The notes below the pieces were generated by a model that searched no databases, was not told the DNA's origin, and worked only from the letters and a program-made list of their open reading frames with translations. A DNA stretch of 34,164 bases. It comes from Thermoproteota archaeon (GTDB taxonomy: Archaea > Thermoproteota > Thermoprotei_A > Sulfolobales > Ignisphaeraceae). Both the position numbers and the translations under genes were made by a program. The stretch covers positions 1 to 34,164 of the forward strand of contig JAADCV010000031.1 in the NCBI GenBank assembly GCA_013154235.1, written 5' to 3'. Shown in pieces: positions 16,070 to 24,243 of this stretch. Position 1 is the stretch's first letter. Each line of letters begins with the position of its first letter.

Positions 16070-17295
16070 ACCCTTGGTATACCCCACCCTACTAGCCTCC
16101 ACCTATCCCTAACCTGCCTGCTAATAGCAACCTTACTGTTCGGCAGAACAACTACCGGTCTCCTCAACACTACCTCAACCGTGTCCTTAGTAACCTTCGT
16201 TACTATACCTAGGGTCACAGCAGTACCCACAGTCAGCATGAGGACCTCCCTAGGCCTTATAGGCTCCACCCTCTCCTGCGCCCTGCTTCCAACAACGCGT
16301 TCAAACAAATGATACTCTATAACCATGTGGTTAACCGGATCAGGAACCTTGTGCCCAACAACATTACCTATCATCAGATCTCCCTTCGTTAGCGACGGGT
16401 CGAGCGACGTGCCTATGGCAACAAGGCCTCCGGGTCTAGCCTCATCCACTTCTATGTTACCGTATCTAATGCTCTCAACTCTAGCTGTCAGAGGCACATA
16501 CTCGTACTTTCTAGGAGCTATCTCCCTACGTATGCCTGGCTTGATCTCTATCTCGTCTCCAACCCTTATCACGCCCTGCAGAAGCGAGCCTCCTAGAACA
16601 CCACCAACGAGCTCGCTAGGCCTTGTCCCCGGCTTGTTAACATCGAAGCTCCTAGCTACATACATTAGCGCGGGGCCCTCGAGATTGCGTGGAGGTGGAT
16701 GAAATAGCTTAGCCATAGCCATTACTAGGGCGTCGATATTAGTTTTGTGCAGTGCGCTAACGGGTATTACTGGAGCGTCAGCATAGGATGTCTTACTTAG
16801 GAACTCGCGGATCTCGCGATAATTCTTCTTAGCCTGCTCCTTATCAACAACGTCTAGCTTGTTCTGCACTACTATCAGCTGCTTAACGCCGATTATCTCT
16901 AAGGCCATTAGATGCTCCCTTGTCTGGGGCTGCGGACACGGCTCGTTAGCTGCAACTACTAGGAGCGCTGCATCCATCAAGGTTGCACCGGCTAGCATTG
17001 TCGCCATCAGGATCTCGTGGCCAGGAGCATCTACGTACGAAACCCTTCTAATGAGCTTCGCTTCCGAACCATCGCTGCACCTAAGCTCGGTTGTATAGCA
17101 ATCCGGGGGCTCAAGTCCTTCGCACACAGCTATATTACCATCTGCGTACCCGAGCTTTATCGTCATCGACCTCCTCATCTCCTCGGAGTGCCTCGCTGTC
17201 CATACCCCGGTGAGCGCTTGAACTAGCGTAGTCTTGCCGTGGTCCACGTGGCCTACGACACCTATGTTCATGTCAGGAACAGGTAGCTTACTCAA
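16066..17295 (-). CDS. eif2g: Translation initiation factor aIF2 subunit gamma
   Basis: This 409-residue GTPase brings initiator tRNA to the small subunit as part of aIF2. The G motifs are GHVDHGKTTL (G1), VDAPGHE (G3), QNKLD (G4) and SALHK (G5), followed by two beta-barrel domains that hold Met-tRNAi (FDVNKPGT, GGLVAIGTSLDPSLTK). The zinc knuckle inserted before G3 is unusual. Relatives have two CxxC pairs; here only CEGLEPPDC and one further Cys before SDGSE are seen, so the fourth ligand is missing. The TTG start has GAGGTGG six bases upstream. Confidence 0.97.
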   Translation of the reverse strand: MSKLPVPDMNIGVVGHVDHGKTTLVQALTGVWTARHSEEMRRSMTIKLGYADGNIAVCEGLEPPDCYTTELRCSDGSEAKLIRRVSYVDAPGHEILMATMLAGATLMDAALLVVAANEPCPQPQTREHLMALEIIGVKQLIVVQNKLDVVDKEQAKKNYREIREFLSKTSYADAPVIPVSALHKTNIDALVMAMAKLFHPPPRNLEGPALMYVARSFDVNKPGTRPSELVGGVLGGSLLQGVIRVGDEIEIKPGIRREIAPRKYEYVPLTARVESIRYGNIEVDEARPGGLVAIGTSLDPSLTKGDLMIGNVVGHKVPDPVNHMVIEYHLFERVVGSRAQERVEPIRPREVLMLTVGTAVTLGIVTKVTKDTVEVVLRRPVVVLPNSKVAISRQVRDRWRLVGWGIPRV

Positions 17296-17330
17296 AATAC
17301 CACCTCGAGGCTATCACTAGCGCGCGATAC

Positions 17331-17984
17331 TCAGTACACTAAGATAGTGTTTATCTGAACTATGTCCTCAGATATTGTGTTTCCTCTAACCAGCTTCCTG
17401 CGCCTCTCTCCCTTCTCACGAGGTCGGAAACCGGGGCCCGATGATAACAGTACATATTTCTTTACCGGACCCGGAATGTCTGGCCTCATTGGGAATCCAG
17501 CGAGATCCGATCCTCCCCTTATCTCGAGCTTCTTACCGGGGAGCCCAACTATCGACGCATCGATCACATCACCTATCCTGAGCCCAACTAGCTTCATAGC
17601 CTTGTCTCCGCCTACCCTTATCTGGAACGCTGGTGCGCGGAGAACCTCTCCCAATGCTCTATCCTTACCCACCTTCTCCATCATGAACCCCGCGGGGACC
17701 CTAACCTCTTGAACATCTATGCTGGAGTCTGCAACAACCTTACCAACGATCTTAGCTTTCTCCTTGCTTCCCTCACCACCCTCCTTAAACACCCTAACGA
17801 CTACGATCCCTATCTCAGGCTTTATCCTATCTATTATAACAGGATGCATCTTTATCTTAGGTAGCTCGCGCTGCTCCTTATGCTTATCCTCGTACTCCAA
17901 GCTCTCGTCTGCAACAACGAGTACTGGAACAGCTATAGGGTTCCTAGCTCTAGGATCTGCTACCACTATCTTGAATTCCGGCAA
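17331..17984 (-). CDS. rps6e: Ribosomal protein S6e (eS6)
   Basis: This 217-residue S6e family protein is recognised by [18 protein letters not shown] at the start, the [14 protein letters not shown] segment and the basic [19 protein letters not shown] region. Archaeal S6e is often about 120-150 residues; this one is longer because of an insertion or extension around residues 40-100 ([12 protein letters not shown]...). The start is TTG with GAGGTGA upstream. A TATA-like TTTTAAGC at 18027-18034 lies about 45 bases upstream, suggesting its own promoter after the aIF5B stop. It is a 30S component. Confidence 0.94.
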   Translation of the reverse strand: MPEFKIVVADPRARNPIAVPVLVVADESLEYEDKHKEQRELPKIKMHPVIIDRIKPEIGIVVVRVFKEGGEGSKEKAKIVGKVVADSSIDVQEVRVPAGFMMEKVGKDRALGEVLRAPAFQIRVGGDKAMKLVGLRIGDVIDASIVGLPGKKLEIRGGSDLAGFPMRPDIPGPVKKYVLLSSGPGFRPREKGERRRKLVRGNTISEDIVQINTILVY

Positions 17985-18026
17985 GTCTATGCTTCACCTC
18001 CGGTAGAAATGGGGCTGTACGCGACG

Positions 18027-18034
18027 CTTAAAAC
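18027..18034 (-). promoter_or_regulatory. TATA-like box before S6e
   Basis: Minus-strand AGTTTTAAGCG is centred about 47 bases before the S6e TTG, partly overlapping the gap after aIF5B. It shares TTTTAAGC with the elements before aIF5B and (in part) L7Ae and S3Ae. Confidence 0.45.
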
Positions 18035-18036
18035 TA

Positions 18037-19866
18037 TCATCGGAGTAGCGCTAGGAGAGCTGCGAAATCCGGGTTTCTACTACCTTTAATCTTCAGTATC
18101 TCGCGCAGCACCTCCTTCATATCATCGTCTAGCGAATCCTTAAGCTCCTTAACTAGGGTTCTAGCGTGATGAAGAGGTATGTCTGTGTACAGCACATCGC
18201 CTTCCTTAACATGTCTTCCGACCATGACGTTTCCGCGAATGGATATCGCAACCTCATCTCCTTTCCTCGCTTCCTTAACCGGCTTGCCCATGTGCTGTAT
18301 CTGCATCACTTCGCCTACATACCTACCATCCTTTCTCATCAATGGGTACCCAGGCTTTATTACCCCTCCAAGAACCTCTATTCCTACGATGGCTGGATCA
18401 CTCCTCCTAAACACAAAACCGGGGAGGATCCTAATCTTTCCGGGGAGCACGAGCCTAGCCATGAGGTTCTCGCGCTCCTTCCTCTTCTCCTCCTCAACCC
18501 ACTTCTCGTACTCCTCTATCAGTCTGTAGATAACGTTGTTCCTAAAGACCTTCACACCCTCCCTTTCAAGCACCTCCTCTGCCTCAGGAAGCGGTTTTAC
18601 ATTGAATAGAAGTACCACGCCTAGGTACCTGTTCTCCCTAGCGACTATAGCTGCCTCGATAGCCTCCCGCTTTGTCAGGGGCCCTACATCAGCTAGCCTT
18701 ATGGGAATGGATTTTCTCTCAAGCGCTGCAACGAGAGCCTCTAGCGTACCAAGGGTATCAGCCTTAACAACAACACCATTAACTTCCCTCCTAAACCTAA
18801 CGGTCTGAACCTCTTCCTTAACCCTCCTCTTGTACTCCTCGACGAGGCTCTCGTCAGGAACCACATAGATGGGCGATCCAGCTATAGCGTCATCGAGCCC
18901 CGGAGCTGCTATCCTTACTCCAGCTGCAGCGCTAACCTCTTCAACCGGGCTAAGTCCCGATTTAACCATCCTAATATCTGTTAGGGGTCTAGGCATTAGG
19001 AGAGCCCTAACTTTCGTTACTATAGGCCCATTCACCCCCTCTAGCACTATGGTGTCTCCTCTACGGATAACACCATCGTATATTATCACGTCTATCGTAG
19101 TTCCATAGCCAGGCTGCTCCTTAACCTCCAGGATAACTCCCTTAGCTGGCCCCTCAGCATACATCAGCCTTTGAGACATGTACTTCTGGGTAATGCCCGC
19201 TAGAACAGCTAGGAGCTCTGGGATCCCCTCTCCCGTCTTAGCGGATACTGGTACTATAGGCACGGTCTTCAGAAAGTCTCTAACTCTATCAAATCTATCG
19301 GCTATAACTCCATGGGATGCCAGCTGGCCTATCAGCATGTATATAGCGTTCTCAAGTCTCTTCACGACAGCTGGACTCTGGTTTTTCACTGACTCTATAA
19401 ATGGAGCATCTGGAGTGGGCTTCCACCCAGGTATCTTATCTATCTTGTTGGCTGCAACTACAAAGGGTACCTTGCGCTCCTTCAATATCTCTATACTTTC
19501 AACAGTTTGAGGCATGACCCCCTCGTTGATGTCTATCACAAGTATAGCTATGTCAGCGACGCTACCTCCTCTCCTTCTAAGGTTAGCAAACAGCTCATGA
19601 CCTGGGGTATCTATGAAGAGCAAGCCAGGTATCTCTAACTTAAAGGGGATAACCTTTCTAAGGGGCTCAGCGATCTTCTCAATAACTGATGCCGGAACGA
19701 GGCTCGCGCCAACGTGCTGCGTTATCTCTCCTGGCTCCTTCTTAGCTACAGCTGTACCCCTTATCTTATCCAAAAGCGTGGTCTTACCATGGTCCACGTG
19801 ACCTAGAACCACAACTATAGGCTGCCTGAGCCTAGGCTTACGATCCTTATCAGAACCGCTGCTCAC
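18037..19866 (-). CDS. infB: Translation initiation factor aIF5B
   Basis: This GTPase of about 609 residues, the archaeal IF2/eIF5B, joins the ribosomal subunits. The motifs are GHVDHGKTTLLDKIRG (G1), ITQHVGAS (switch I), DTPGHELF (G3), ANKIDKIPGW (G4) and SAKTGEG (G5). Domain II follows, then the domain III/IV linker helix and a C-terminal barrel (KIRILPGFVFRRSDPAIVGIEV). No intein is present in the P-loop, where some archaea carry one. The GTG at 19866 has AGGTG six bases upstream; a GTG at 19875 overlaps that site. A TATA-like element lies at 19902-19909. Confidence 0.97.
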   Translation of the reverse strand: MSSGSDKDRKPRLRQPIVVVLGHVDHGKTTLLDKIRGTAVAKKEPGEITQHVGASLVPASVIEKIAEPLRKVIPFKLEIPGLLFIDTPGHELFANLRRRGGSVADIAILVIDINEGVMPQTVESIEILKERKVPFVVAANKIDKIPGWKPTPDAPFIESVKNQSPAVVKRLENAIYMLIGQLASHGVIADRFDRVRDFLKTVPIVPVSAKTGEGIPELLAVLAGITQKYMSQRLMYAEGPAKGVILEVKEQPGYGTTIDVIIYDGVIRRGDTIVLEGVNGPIVTKVRALLMPRPLTDIRMVKSGLSPVEEVSAAAGVRIAAPGLDDAIAGSPIYVVPDESLVEEYKRRVKEEVQTVRFRREVNGVVVKADTLGTLEALVAALERKSIPIRLADVGPLTKREAIEAAIVARENRYLGVVLLFNVKPLPEAEEVLEREGVKVFRNNVIYRLIEEYEKWVEEEKRKERENLMARLVLPGKIRILPGFVFRRSDPAIVGIEVLGGVIKPGYPLMRKDGRYVGEVMQIQHMGKPVKEARKGDEVAISIRGNVMVGRHVKEGDVLYTDIPLHHARTLVKELKDSLDDDMKEVLREILKIKGSRNPDFAALLALLR

Positions 19867-19901
19867 ACCATACACCTAAACCTCGATGTATAGCTCCAAA
19901 G

Positions 19902-19909
19902 CTTAAAAT
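19902..19909 (-). promoter_or_regulatory. TATA-like box before aIF5B
   Basis: Minus-strand CTATTTTAAGCTTT is centred about 40 bases before the aIF5B start. This leaves a leader of roughly 13 bases containing AGGTG. Confidence 0.45.
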
Positions 19910-19923
19910 AGGTGCTCAGAAGC

Positions 19924-20115
19924 TTAGCGCTTACCACGCTTACCTAGGTAGTGCTCGGTCCAAGGCAATCTCTTCGGGTCTCTACCCATCTTGTATGCCT
20001 TGAAGCACTTACTGGAGCAGAACCAGAGGATCGCACCGCTATTCTTAACGTACATTATACCAGTGCCAGGCTCTATCGTTGCACCACAGAAGCTACACTT
20101 TCTCTTGCTCACCAT
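19924..20115 (-). CDS. rpl24e: Ribosomal protein L24e (eL24)
   Basis: This 63-residue zinc protein has CSFCG...CSSKCFKAY ligands and the family ending [19 protein letters not shown]. It is a 50S protein at the subunit interface. The start is ATG. It is driven from the palindromic promoter it shares with S28e and is followed 57 bases later by aIF5B. Confidence 0.97.
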   Translation of the reverse strand: MVSKRKCSFCGATIEPGTGIMYVKNSGAILWFCSSKCFKAYKMGRDPKRLPWTEHYLGKRGKR

Positions 20116-20145
20116 ACTAATCCCCTTAGGTGCGTGAGTGCTTCA

Positions 20146-20157
20146 GCTTATATAAGC
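20146..20157. promoter_or_regulatory. Palindromic bidirectional promoter of L24e and S28e
   Basis: GCTTATATAAGC is a perfect 12-base palindrome in the gap between the divergent genes. Its centre is 36 bases from the L24e ATG and 41 bases from the S28e ATG. Start points 25 bases to either side would leave leaders of about 10-15 bases. Because the TATA box is symmetric, direction must be set by flanking TFB-binding bases. Confidence 0.65.
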
Positions 20158-20191
20158 CCTATCGACTCGTCATCCTCGGGTGTGGAAGAGC

Positions 20192-20455
20192 ATGCCCAAG
20201 GTAGTCGAGGAGGTTAGAACAAAGGATTACGAGGTTAACGTGATTGAGGAGATAGGCTTTCCAGCTGAGGTCGTACAGATCCTAGGGAGAACGGGCGTAA
20301 CGGGAGAGGTTACGCAGGTTAGAGTTAGGATCCTCGAGGGTAGGGATAGAGGTAGAGTACTTACTAGAAACGTTAGAGGGCCGGTTAGAATAGGAGATAT
20401 ACTGATACTTAGAGAGACTGAGAGAGAAGCTAGGAAGCTTACTGCTAGGAGGTAA
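20192..20455 (+). CDS. rps28e: Ribosomal protein S28e (eS28)
   Basis: This 87-residue S28e is recognised by the [29 protein letters not shown] core and the ending [19 protein letters not shown]. It sits at the mRNA exit of the 30S. The ATG at 20192 is preferred over a GTG at 20180. Archaea usually carry L7Ae, S28e and L24e in one direction. Here S28e lies between them but points the other way. Its N-terminal stretch of about 15 residues ([15 protein letters not shown]) before the core is a modest extension. Confidence 0.96.
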   Translation: MPKVVEEVRTKDYEVNVIEEIGFPAEVVQILGRTGVTGEVTQVRVRILEGRDRGRVLTRNVRGPVRIGDILILRETEREARKLTARR

Positions 20456-20475
20456 AAACAAGGGTATACACTTTT
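20453..20475. terminator. T-rich ends of the convergent S28e and L7Ae genes
   Basis: After the S28e stop, the plus strand has CTTTTTA at about 20470-20475. For L7Ae, the minus strand reads TTGTTTTTA across 20453-20461. Archaeal termination commonly occurs at such T runs without a hairpin. The gap is only 49 bases. Confidence 0.45.
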
Positions 20476-20504
20476 TACTAGGGTCAGCACCAGTTTTAGC
20501 GTCG

Positions 20505-20891
20505 TTATTTACCAGCCTTTGCTCTTAGCTCGTTAGCTATCTTTATGAGCTCGTCAACGAGGTCCTTAGCTCCACCCGGATCTATTATGCATGCAGATGC
20601 TGCTGCAACCTCTATTCCAGCAGCCTCGCCAAGTCTCTTCTTGCTAGGCACGTAGAGGTATGGTATCTTCTTCTCCTCACATAGTAGCGGTAGGTGTGCG
20701 ACAACCTCCGGAGGATCTACGTCCTCTGCTATCAGCACTAGCTTGCACAGACCTCTCTCAACACCCTTCGTGGTCTCGTTAGTGCCCTTCTTGATCTTTC
20801 CGCCGGTCTCTCTCGCCTTCCTTAGTGCTTCGTATGCTTTCTCAGCTACATCGGGGGGTGTCTCGAACCTTACATAGAACGGCTTGGACAT
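20505..20891 (-). CDS. rpl7ae: Ribosomal protein L7Ae (eL8), K-turn binding
   Basis: This 128-residue protein has the RNA-binding segment [16 protein letters not shown] and the loop [26 protein letters not shown] that grips kink-turns. It is at once a 50S protein, a core protein of C/D and H/ACA guide RNPs, and part of archaeal RNase P. It would therefore bind the C/D RNA at 1084-1143. The ATG start is preceded by GGGGATGA. A TATA-like GCTTTTAAG (minus strand, 20941-20949) lies about 54 bases upstream in the 67-base gap after GluRS, so it probably has its own promoter. Confidence 0.97.
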   Translation of the reverse strand: MSKPFYVRFETPPDVAEKAYEALRKARETGGKIKKGTNETTKGVERGLCKLVLIAEDVDPPEVVAHLPLLCEEKKIPYLYVPSKKRLGEAAGIEVAAASACIIDPGGAKDLVDELIKIANELRAKAGK

Positions 20892-20940
20892 GAGTCATCC
20901 CCATCCGATTCCGTCGTCGTCCACACCTCTGGATCCTTAG

Positions 20941-20949
20941 CTTAAAAGC
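20941..20949 (-). promoter_or_regulatory. TATA-like box before L7Ae
   Basis: Minus-strand AAGCTTTTAAGCT is centred about 54 bases before the L7Ae ATG, in the gap after the GluRS stop. It shares GCTTTTAAG with the S3Ae element. Confidence 0.45.
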
Positions 20950-20958
20950 TTATAGCTC

Positions 20959-22713
20959 CTACGAGTGCGCGTAGATCACATCAACACTATTACCAACAGC
21001 GCTATCTATGCGTCCAAAGCCCACCCGTATCATCTGAACGACCTCGCCTACTAGGTTCCTTAGAATAGATTCTCCGACAGCCCTACGCTTCCTGAGCCTC
21101 TTGCCGCTAGCCTCGTATATAGTTACTCGCACAGCGTGCTCTACGGGAATCCACTGCACTATACGGTACCCCTTAGCCTTCGCGACCTCAACACCGCCTT
21201 TAACCACCTTAGCAACAATCGAGTTGTTCTTCTCTTCTATGTACTCAATGTTTGCAAACTCCATAAGCCTGAGGCCTCCCTTTGACCGCAGGTGCTCTGC
21301 GTCGTCTCTAGAGATCACTATCTCTGGCCTAGAGAGTAGGTACTGCCTCTCACCTAGGTTCTCAGAGGGATGAAACCTTATCCTAACCTGTAGCGGAGTC
21401 TCTAAGTTCGTGAGCACAACTCGTACAGGGTTTAGCACTACGAATACTCGCTTGCACTTTCTATCTCCTATCTTTCTGTTTAGCGATGCAATATTCTCCC
21501 AACTAACTGTTGCATCCGTTCCCTTCACTCCAAGCTCTAGTATTAGCTCTCGTATGGTCTCTGGGAGTATGCCTCTTCGGCGTAGCGATGCTATGGTTCC
21601 GAACCTGGGGTCGTCGTACCCTAGGAACATCCTTCTGTACCTCTTTAGAAGCTCCTTAATCCTAGACTTGCTGAGTATGAAGCCCTCGATGCTGACCCTA
21701 CCAAAGTTTATTACTTCTGGATACCTCCACCCCATATGCCTATACACGTACATCTGCTTGATTGTGTTCACTGCATGCTCACGGCCTCTCAGTATATGAG
21801 TTACCCCTAGAACATGATCGTCAACAGCAGCGGCGAAGTTGTATGTAGGCCATACTACGTACCTATCGCCAGTTATGGGATGCGGGTTTCTAGACGTGTC
21901 TATTACTCTGAATGCGACCCAGTCCCTTACAGCGGGGTCAGGATGTGTTAGGTCTGTCTTTATTCTTATTACAGCCTCTCCCTCACCGTAACACCCTTCG
22001 AGCATCTTATCGAAGCGCTCAAGCTGGGTAGCGGGATCCTCCTCCCTATGTGGACATGGCTTACCTTCATTCCTAAACTTTCTAAACACGTCTGCTGGAC
22101 ACAGATCTACGTATGCCTTACCTTCCTCGAGGAGCTTGCGAATCACGTCGTAGTAAAGCTCCATTCTAAGGCTCTGTATGTACTCCTCATCCCATCTAAT
22201 GCCCAGCCACTCGAGATCCTCCTCTATAGCTCTGTAAGCCTCGGGTATAGGCGTCTTTATCCTAGGATCTGTATCCTCAAATCTCAGCACAAACTTACCG
22301 TTGTACATCCTGGCATATTCATGGCTCAGTATGGCAGCCCTAGCGTTACCTAGATGGATCACAAAGTCCGGATTCGGAGCGAATCTCGTCTTTACGTAGC
22401 CCCACATCTCTACGTTAGGGAGCGGGGGCAACCCCTTCTTCTCCTCCTTTCTCTTCTCCTCGCTGATTCCAAGCTCAGACGCTTTCCTTCGTAGCTCATC
22501 CGGACTCAAGCCATTGATCTCTTCGACAACCTCCTTCACTACCTGCGCAACTTCCTTAGCGCACCTCCTCAGATCCTTAACCTCGCCTAGAACCTTGTTG
22601 ACTACCGGACCCAGCCTAGCCTTACCATACCTAAGCGCATTTTCTAGCGCATACCTAAGCGCTATTCTCTTCACGAGCTCCTTATCAGACTCGCTTAAGC
22701 ATGGTGAGCTCAT
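20959..22713 (-). CDS. gltX: Glutamyl-tRNA synthetase, archaeal type
   Basis: This 584-residue class I synthetase has about 100 N-terminal residues of helices, then RFAPNPDFVIHLGNAR with the HIGH-like HLGN (120-123). RFEDTDPRIK and the KMSKS-like ILSKSRIKELL follow, and the C-terminal half is the beta-barrel anticodon domain of the archaeal/eukaryotic GlnRS-like branch. It charges tRNA-Glu; archaeal enzymes usually also charge tRNA-Gln for later amidation. The last H of HIGH is N, a variant known in crenarchaeal enzymes. The ATG has GGTGAAGGAG just upstream and overlaps the DUF2118 gene by 29 bases. Confidence 0.97.
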   Translation of the reverse strand: MSSPCLSESDKELVKRIALRYALENALRYGKARLGPVVNKVLGEVKDLRRCAKEVAQVVKEVVEEINGLSPDELRRKASELGISEEKRKEEKKGLPPLPNVEMWGYVKTRFAPNPDFVIHLGNARAAILSHEYARMYNGKFVLRFEDTDPRIKTPIPEAYRAIEEDLEWLGIRWDEEYIQSLRMELYYDVIRKLLEEGKAYVDLCPADVFRKFRNEGKPCPHREEDPATQLERFDKMLEGCYGEGEAVIRIKTDLTHPDPAVRDWVAFRVIDTSRNPHPITGDRYVVWPTYNFAAAVDDHVLGVTHILRGREHAVNTIKQMYVYRHMGWRYPEVINFGRVSIEGFILSKSRIKELLKRYRRMFLGYDDPRFGTIASLRRRGILPETIRELILELGVKGTDATVSWENIASLNRKIGDRKCKRVFVVLNPVRVVLTNLETPLQVRIRFHPSENLGERQYLLSRPEIVISRDDAEHLRSKGGLRLMEFANIEYIEEKNNSIVAKVVKGGVEVAKAKGYRIVQWIPVEHAVRVTIYEASGKRLRKRRAVGESILRNLVGEVVQMIRVGFGRIDSAVGNSVDVIYAHS

Positions 22714-23227
22714 GCTCCTTCACCAGCACAGCCCTTAGGACTTGAACCTCGCTCGGTATAAGTTCAGATATAGCAAAGAGCACCCCATCTATAGGAGATC
22801 TAACTACCCTCACCTCGTGCTTCCCCGTTACTACATAGAAGAGCCTTTCCCCCTTAGCAACCTTGCTACCTTCCTTCACGAGAGGGTAGACGCTCTTACC
22901 TCTAGCCTCTACCACTGTAGTACTCTTACCCTTCTCTAGGAGGTACCCGTACTCGCCGTAAACTGCTAGGGTGTCGAGGTTTGCTACAGCTTTAATAGGG
23001 TCTATCGCTATGCCTACAACGAAGTTCGTTAGAATCTCTGTGAACTCCTCGCAGCTGTTTAAGCGCCTATAGCTAAACACTTTCTTACTTCTATCCACAT
23101 AGACTCTGCAGTTTGGGTTCAGCACACTCTCTAAGGGGTTAGATAGCGCTAAAGGAAAGTACGTTGGGTCGTAGAGCTTCTCGATATCCCTATACGATGC
23201 CTTTACGTATGTGTATGCGCCCAACAT
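22685..23227 (-). CDS. DUF2118 family protein (biotinyl/lipoyl-like domain)
   Basis: This 180-residue archaeal protein of unknown function matches the DUF2118 family. The last third has the hairpin layout of biotinyl/lipoyl carrier domains: YPLVKEGSKVAKGERLFYVV, then VRVVRSPIDGVLFAISEL. The modified lysine (normally MKM) is replaced, as the turn reads SPIDG, so it is probably not biotinylated. The first 100 residues show no motif I know. The start overlaps the prenyl synthase stop (TGATG), and the end overlaps gltX by 29 bases, so it is firmly in this operon. A role linked to lipids or translation is only context. Confidence 0.75.
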   Translation of the reverse strand: MLGAYTYVKASYRDIEKLYDPTYFPLALSNPLESVLNPNCRVYVDRSKKVFSYRRLNSCEEFTEILTNFVVGIAIDPIKAVANLDTLAVYGEYGYLLEKGKSTTVVEARGKSVYPLVKEGSKVAKGERLFYVVTGKHEVRVVRSPIDGVLFAISELIPSEVQVLRAVLVKEHELTMLKRV

Positions 23228-24231
23228 CAGTATCCTCTAGAGACTATGAACTCTATTAGCTCGCGAAGCATTCGCTTGCGATCATCGTTGACGAAGTCTA
23301 TGCCTTCCAGCAGCTCCAGAGCTTTCGAGGCGTAATCCCTAGCCATGCGCTCGCTCTCCTCTATGGCTCCAGTCCGCTCAATTATTCTAGCAGCTCGCTC
23401 TATGTCGGTCTCGCTATTCAGCTCCTTCTTTAGAACCTTTAGTAAGTGCTCTCTGTCTTCGCTGCTCGCCCTTCTCAAGGCTATGATTATTGGCAGCGTC
23501 TTCTTACCCTCTCTAATGTCGCTGTAGCGAGGCTTACCGAGTTTCTCGGTGGCAACAGTTATGCCTAGAATATCATCCTTTATCTGGAAAGCTATGCCAG
23601 CGTACCTCATTACGCTACGCGCTTTTTCGATCACTTCTGGAGCAGCTCTAGCTGCGATAGCTCCTATTGCTGCGCAGGCCTCGAAGAGAGCTGCGGTTTT
23701 CTTGCGGATCATCTCGAGGTACTCCTCTATAGATACGTCGTCTCGGTTCTCGAACTCCATATCCATAGCTTGGCCTTCAGCTAGCTCGATCGATGCTTCA
23801 GTTAAAGAGCTCAGCATGCTCACGGTTTGCCAGGGCTCTAGACCTTTTTCAGTGGTTTTCGCGATCAGGTGGAAGGAGTATGCGTAGAGGAGGTCTCCAG
23901 CAAGTATTGCCATGTCTATGCCCCAGACTGTATGAACTGTTGGGACTCCCCTCCTCACAGTATCCTTATCCATTATATCGTCGTGAATTAGCGTGTAGGT
24001 GTGCAGAACCTCTACTGCTGCCGCCGCGTATGACAGCGCTTCGGTGCTAGAGCATCCTAGACCCTCACCAAATAGATGCACCACGGCTGGTCTAAGCCTC
24101 TTTCCTCCTGCCTTAACATAGTGTAGCGCAGCATCGTAGAGCTTGCGCGTCGGTCCGCGCACGCTCTCCATGATTATAGAGTCCACAGCTCTGGCAACGC
24201 GGGACACGTACTCGAGCAATTCCTTGCTCAA
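23227..24231 (-). CDS. gds: Polyprenyl diphosphate synthase (GGPP synthase type)
   Basis: This trans-prenyltransferase of about 334 residues condenses IPP with allylic diphosphates. It has GGKRLRP (substrate binding), first aspartate motif HDDIMD (D84-D88) followed by RRG, and second motif KDDILG. The fifth residue before the first motif is tyrosine (YTLIHDD). An aromatic side chain here limits chain length in archaeal type I GGPP synthases, so C20 product is inferred. That product is the precursor of archaeal ether lipids. The TTG at 24231 has GGGTGA five bases before it; the GTG at 24240 overlaps that site. It follows IPP isomerase directly. Confidence 0.95.
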   Translation of the reverse strand: MSKELLEYVSRVARAVDSIIMESVRGPTRKLYDAALHYVKAGGKRLRPAVVHLFGEGLGCSSTEALSYAAAAVEVLHTYTLIHDDIMDKDTVRRGVPTVHTVWGIDMAILAGDLLYAYSFHLIAKTTEKGLEPWQTVSMLSSLTEASIELAEGQAMDMEFENRDDVSIEEYLEMIRKKTAALFEACAAIGAIAARAAPEVIEKARSVMRYAGIAFQIKDDILGITVATEKLGKPRYSDIREGKKTLPIIIALRRASSEDREHLLKVLKKELNSETDIERAARIIERTGAIEESERMARDYASKALELLEGIDFVNDDRKRMLRELIEFIVSRGY

Positions 24232-24243
24232 CGCATTCACCCG

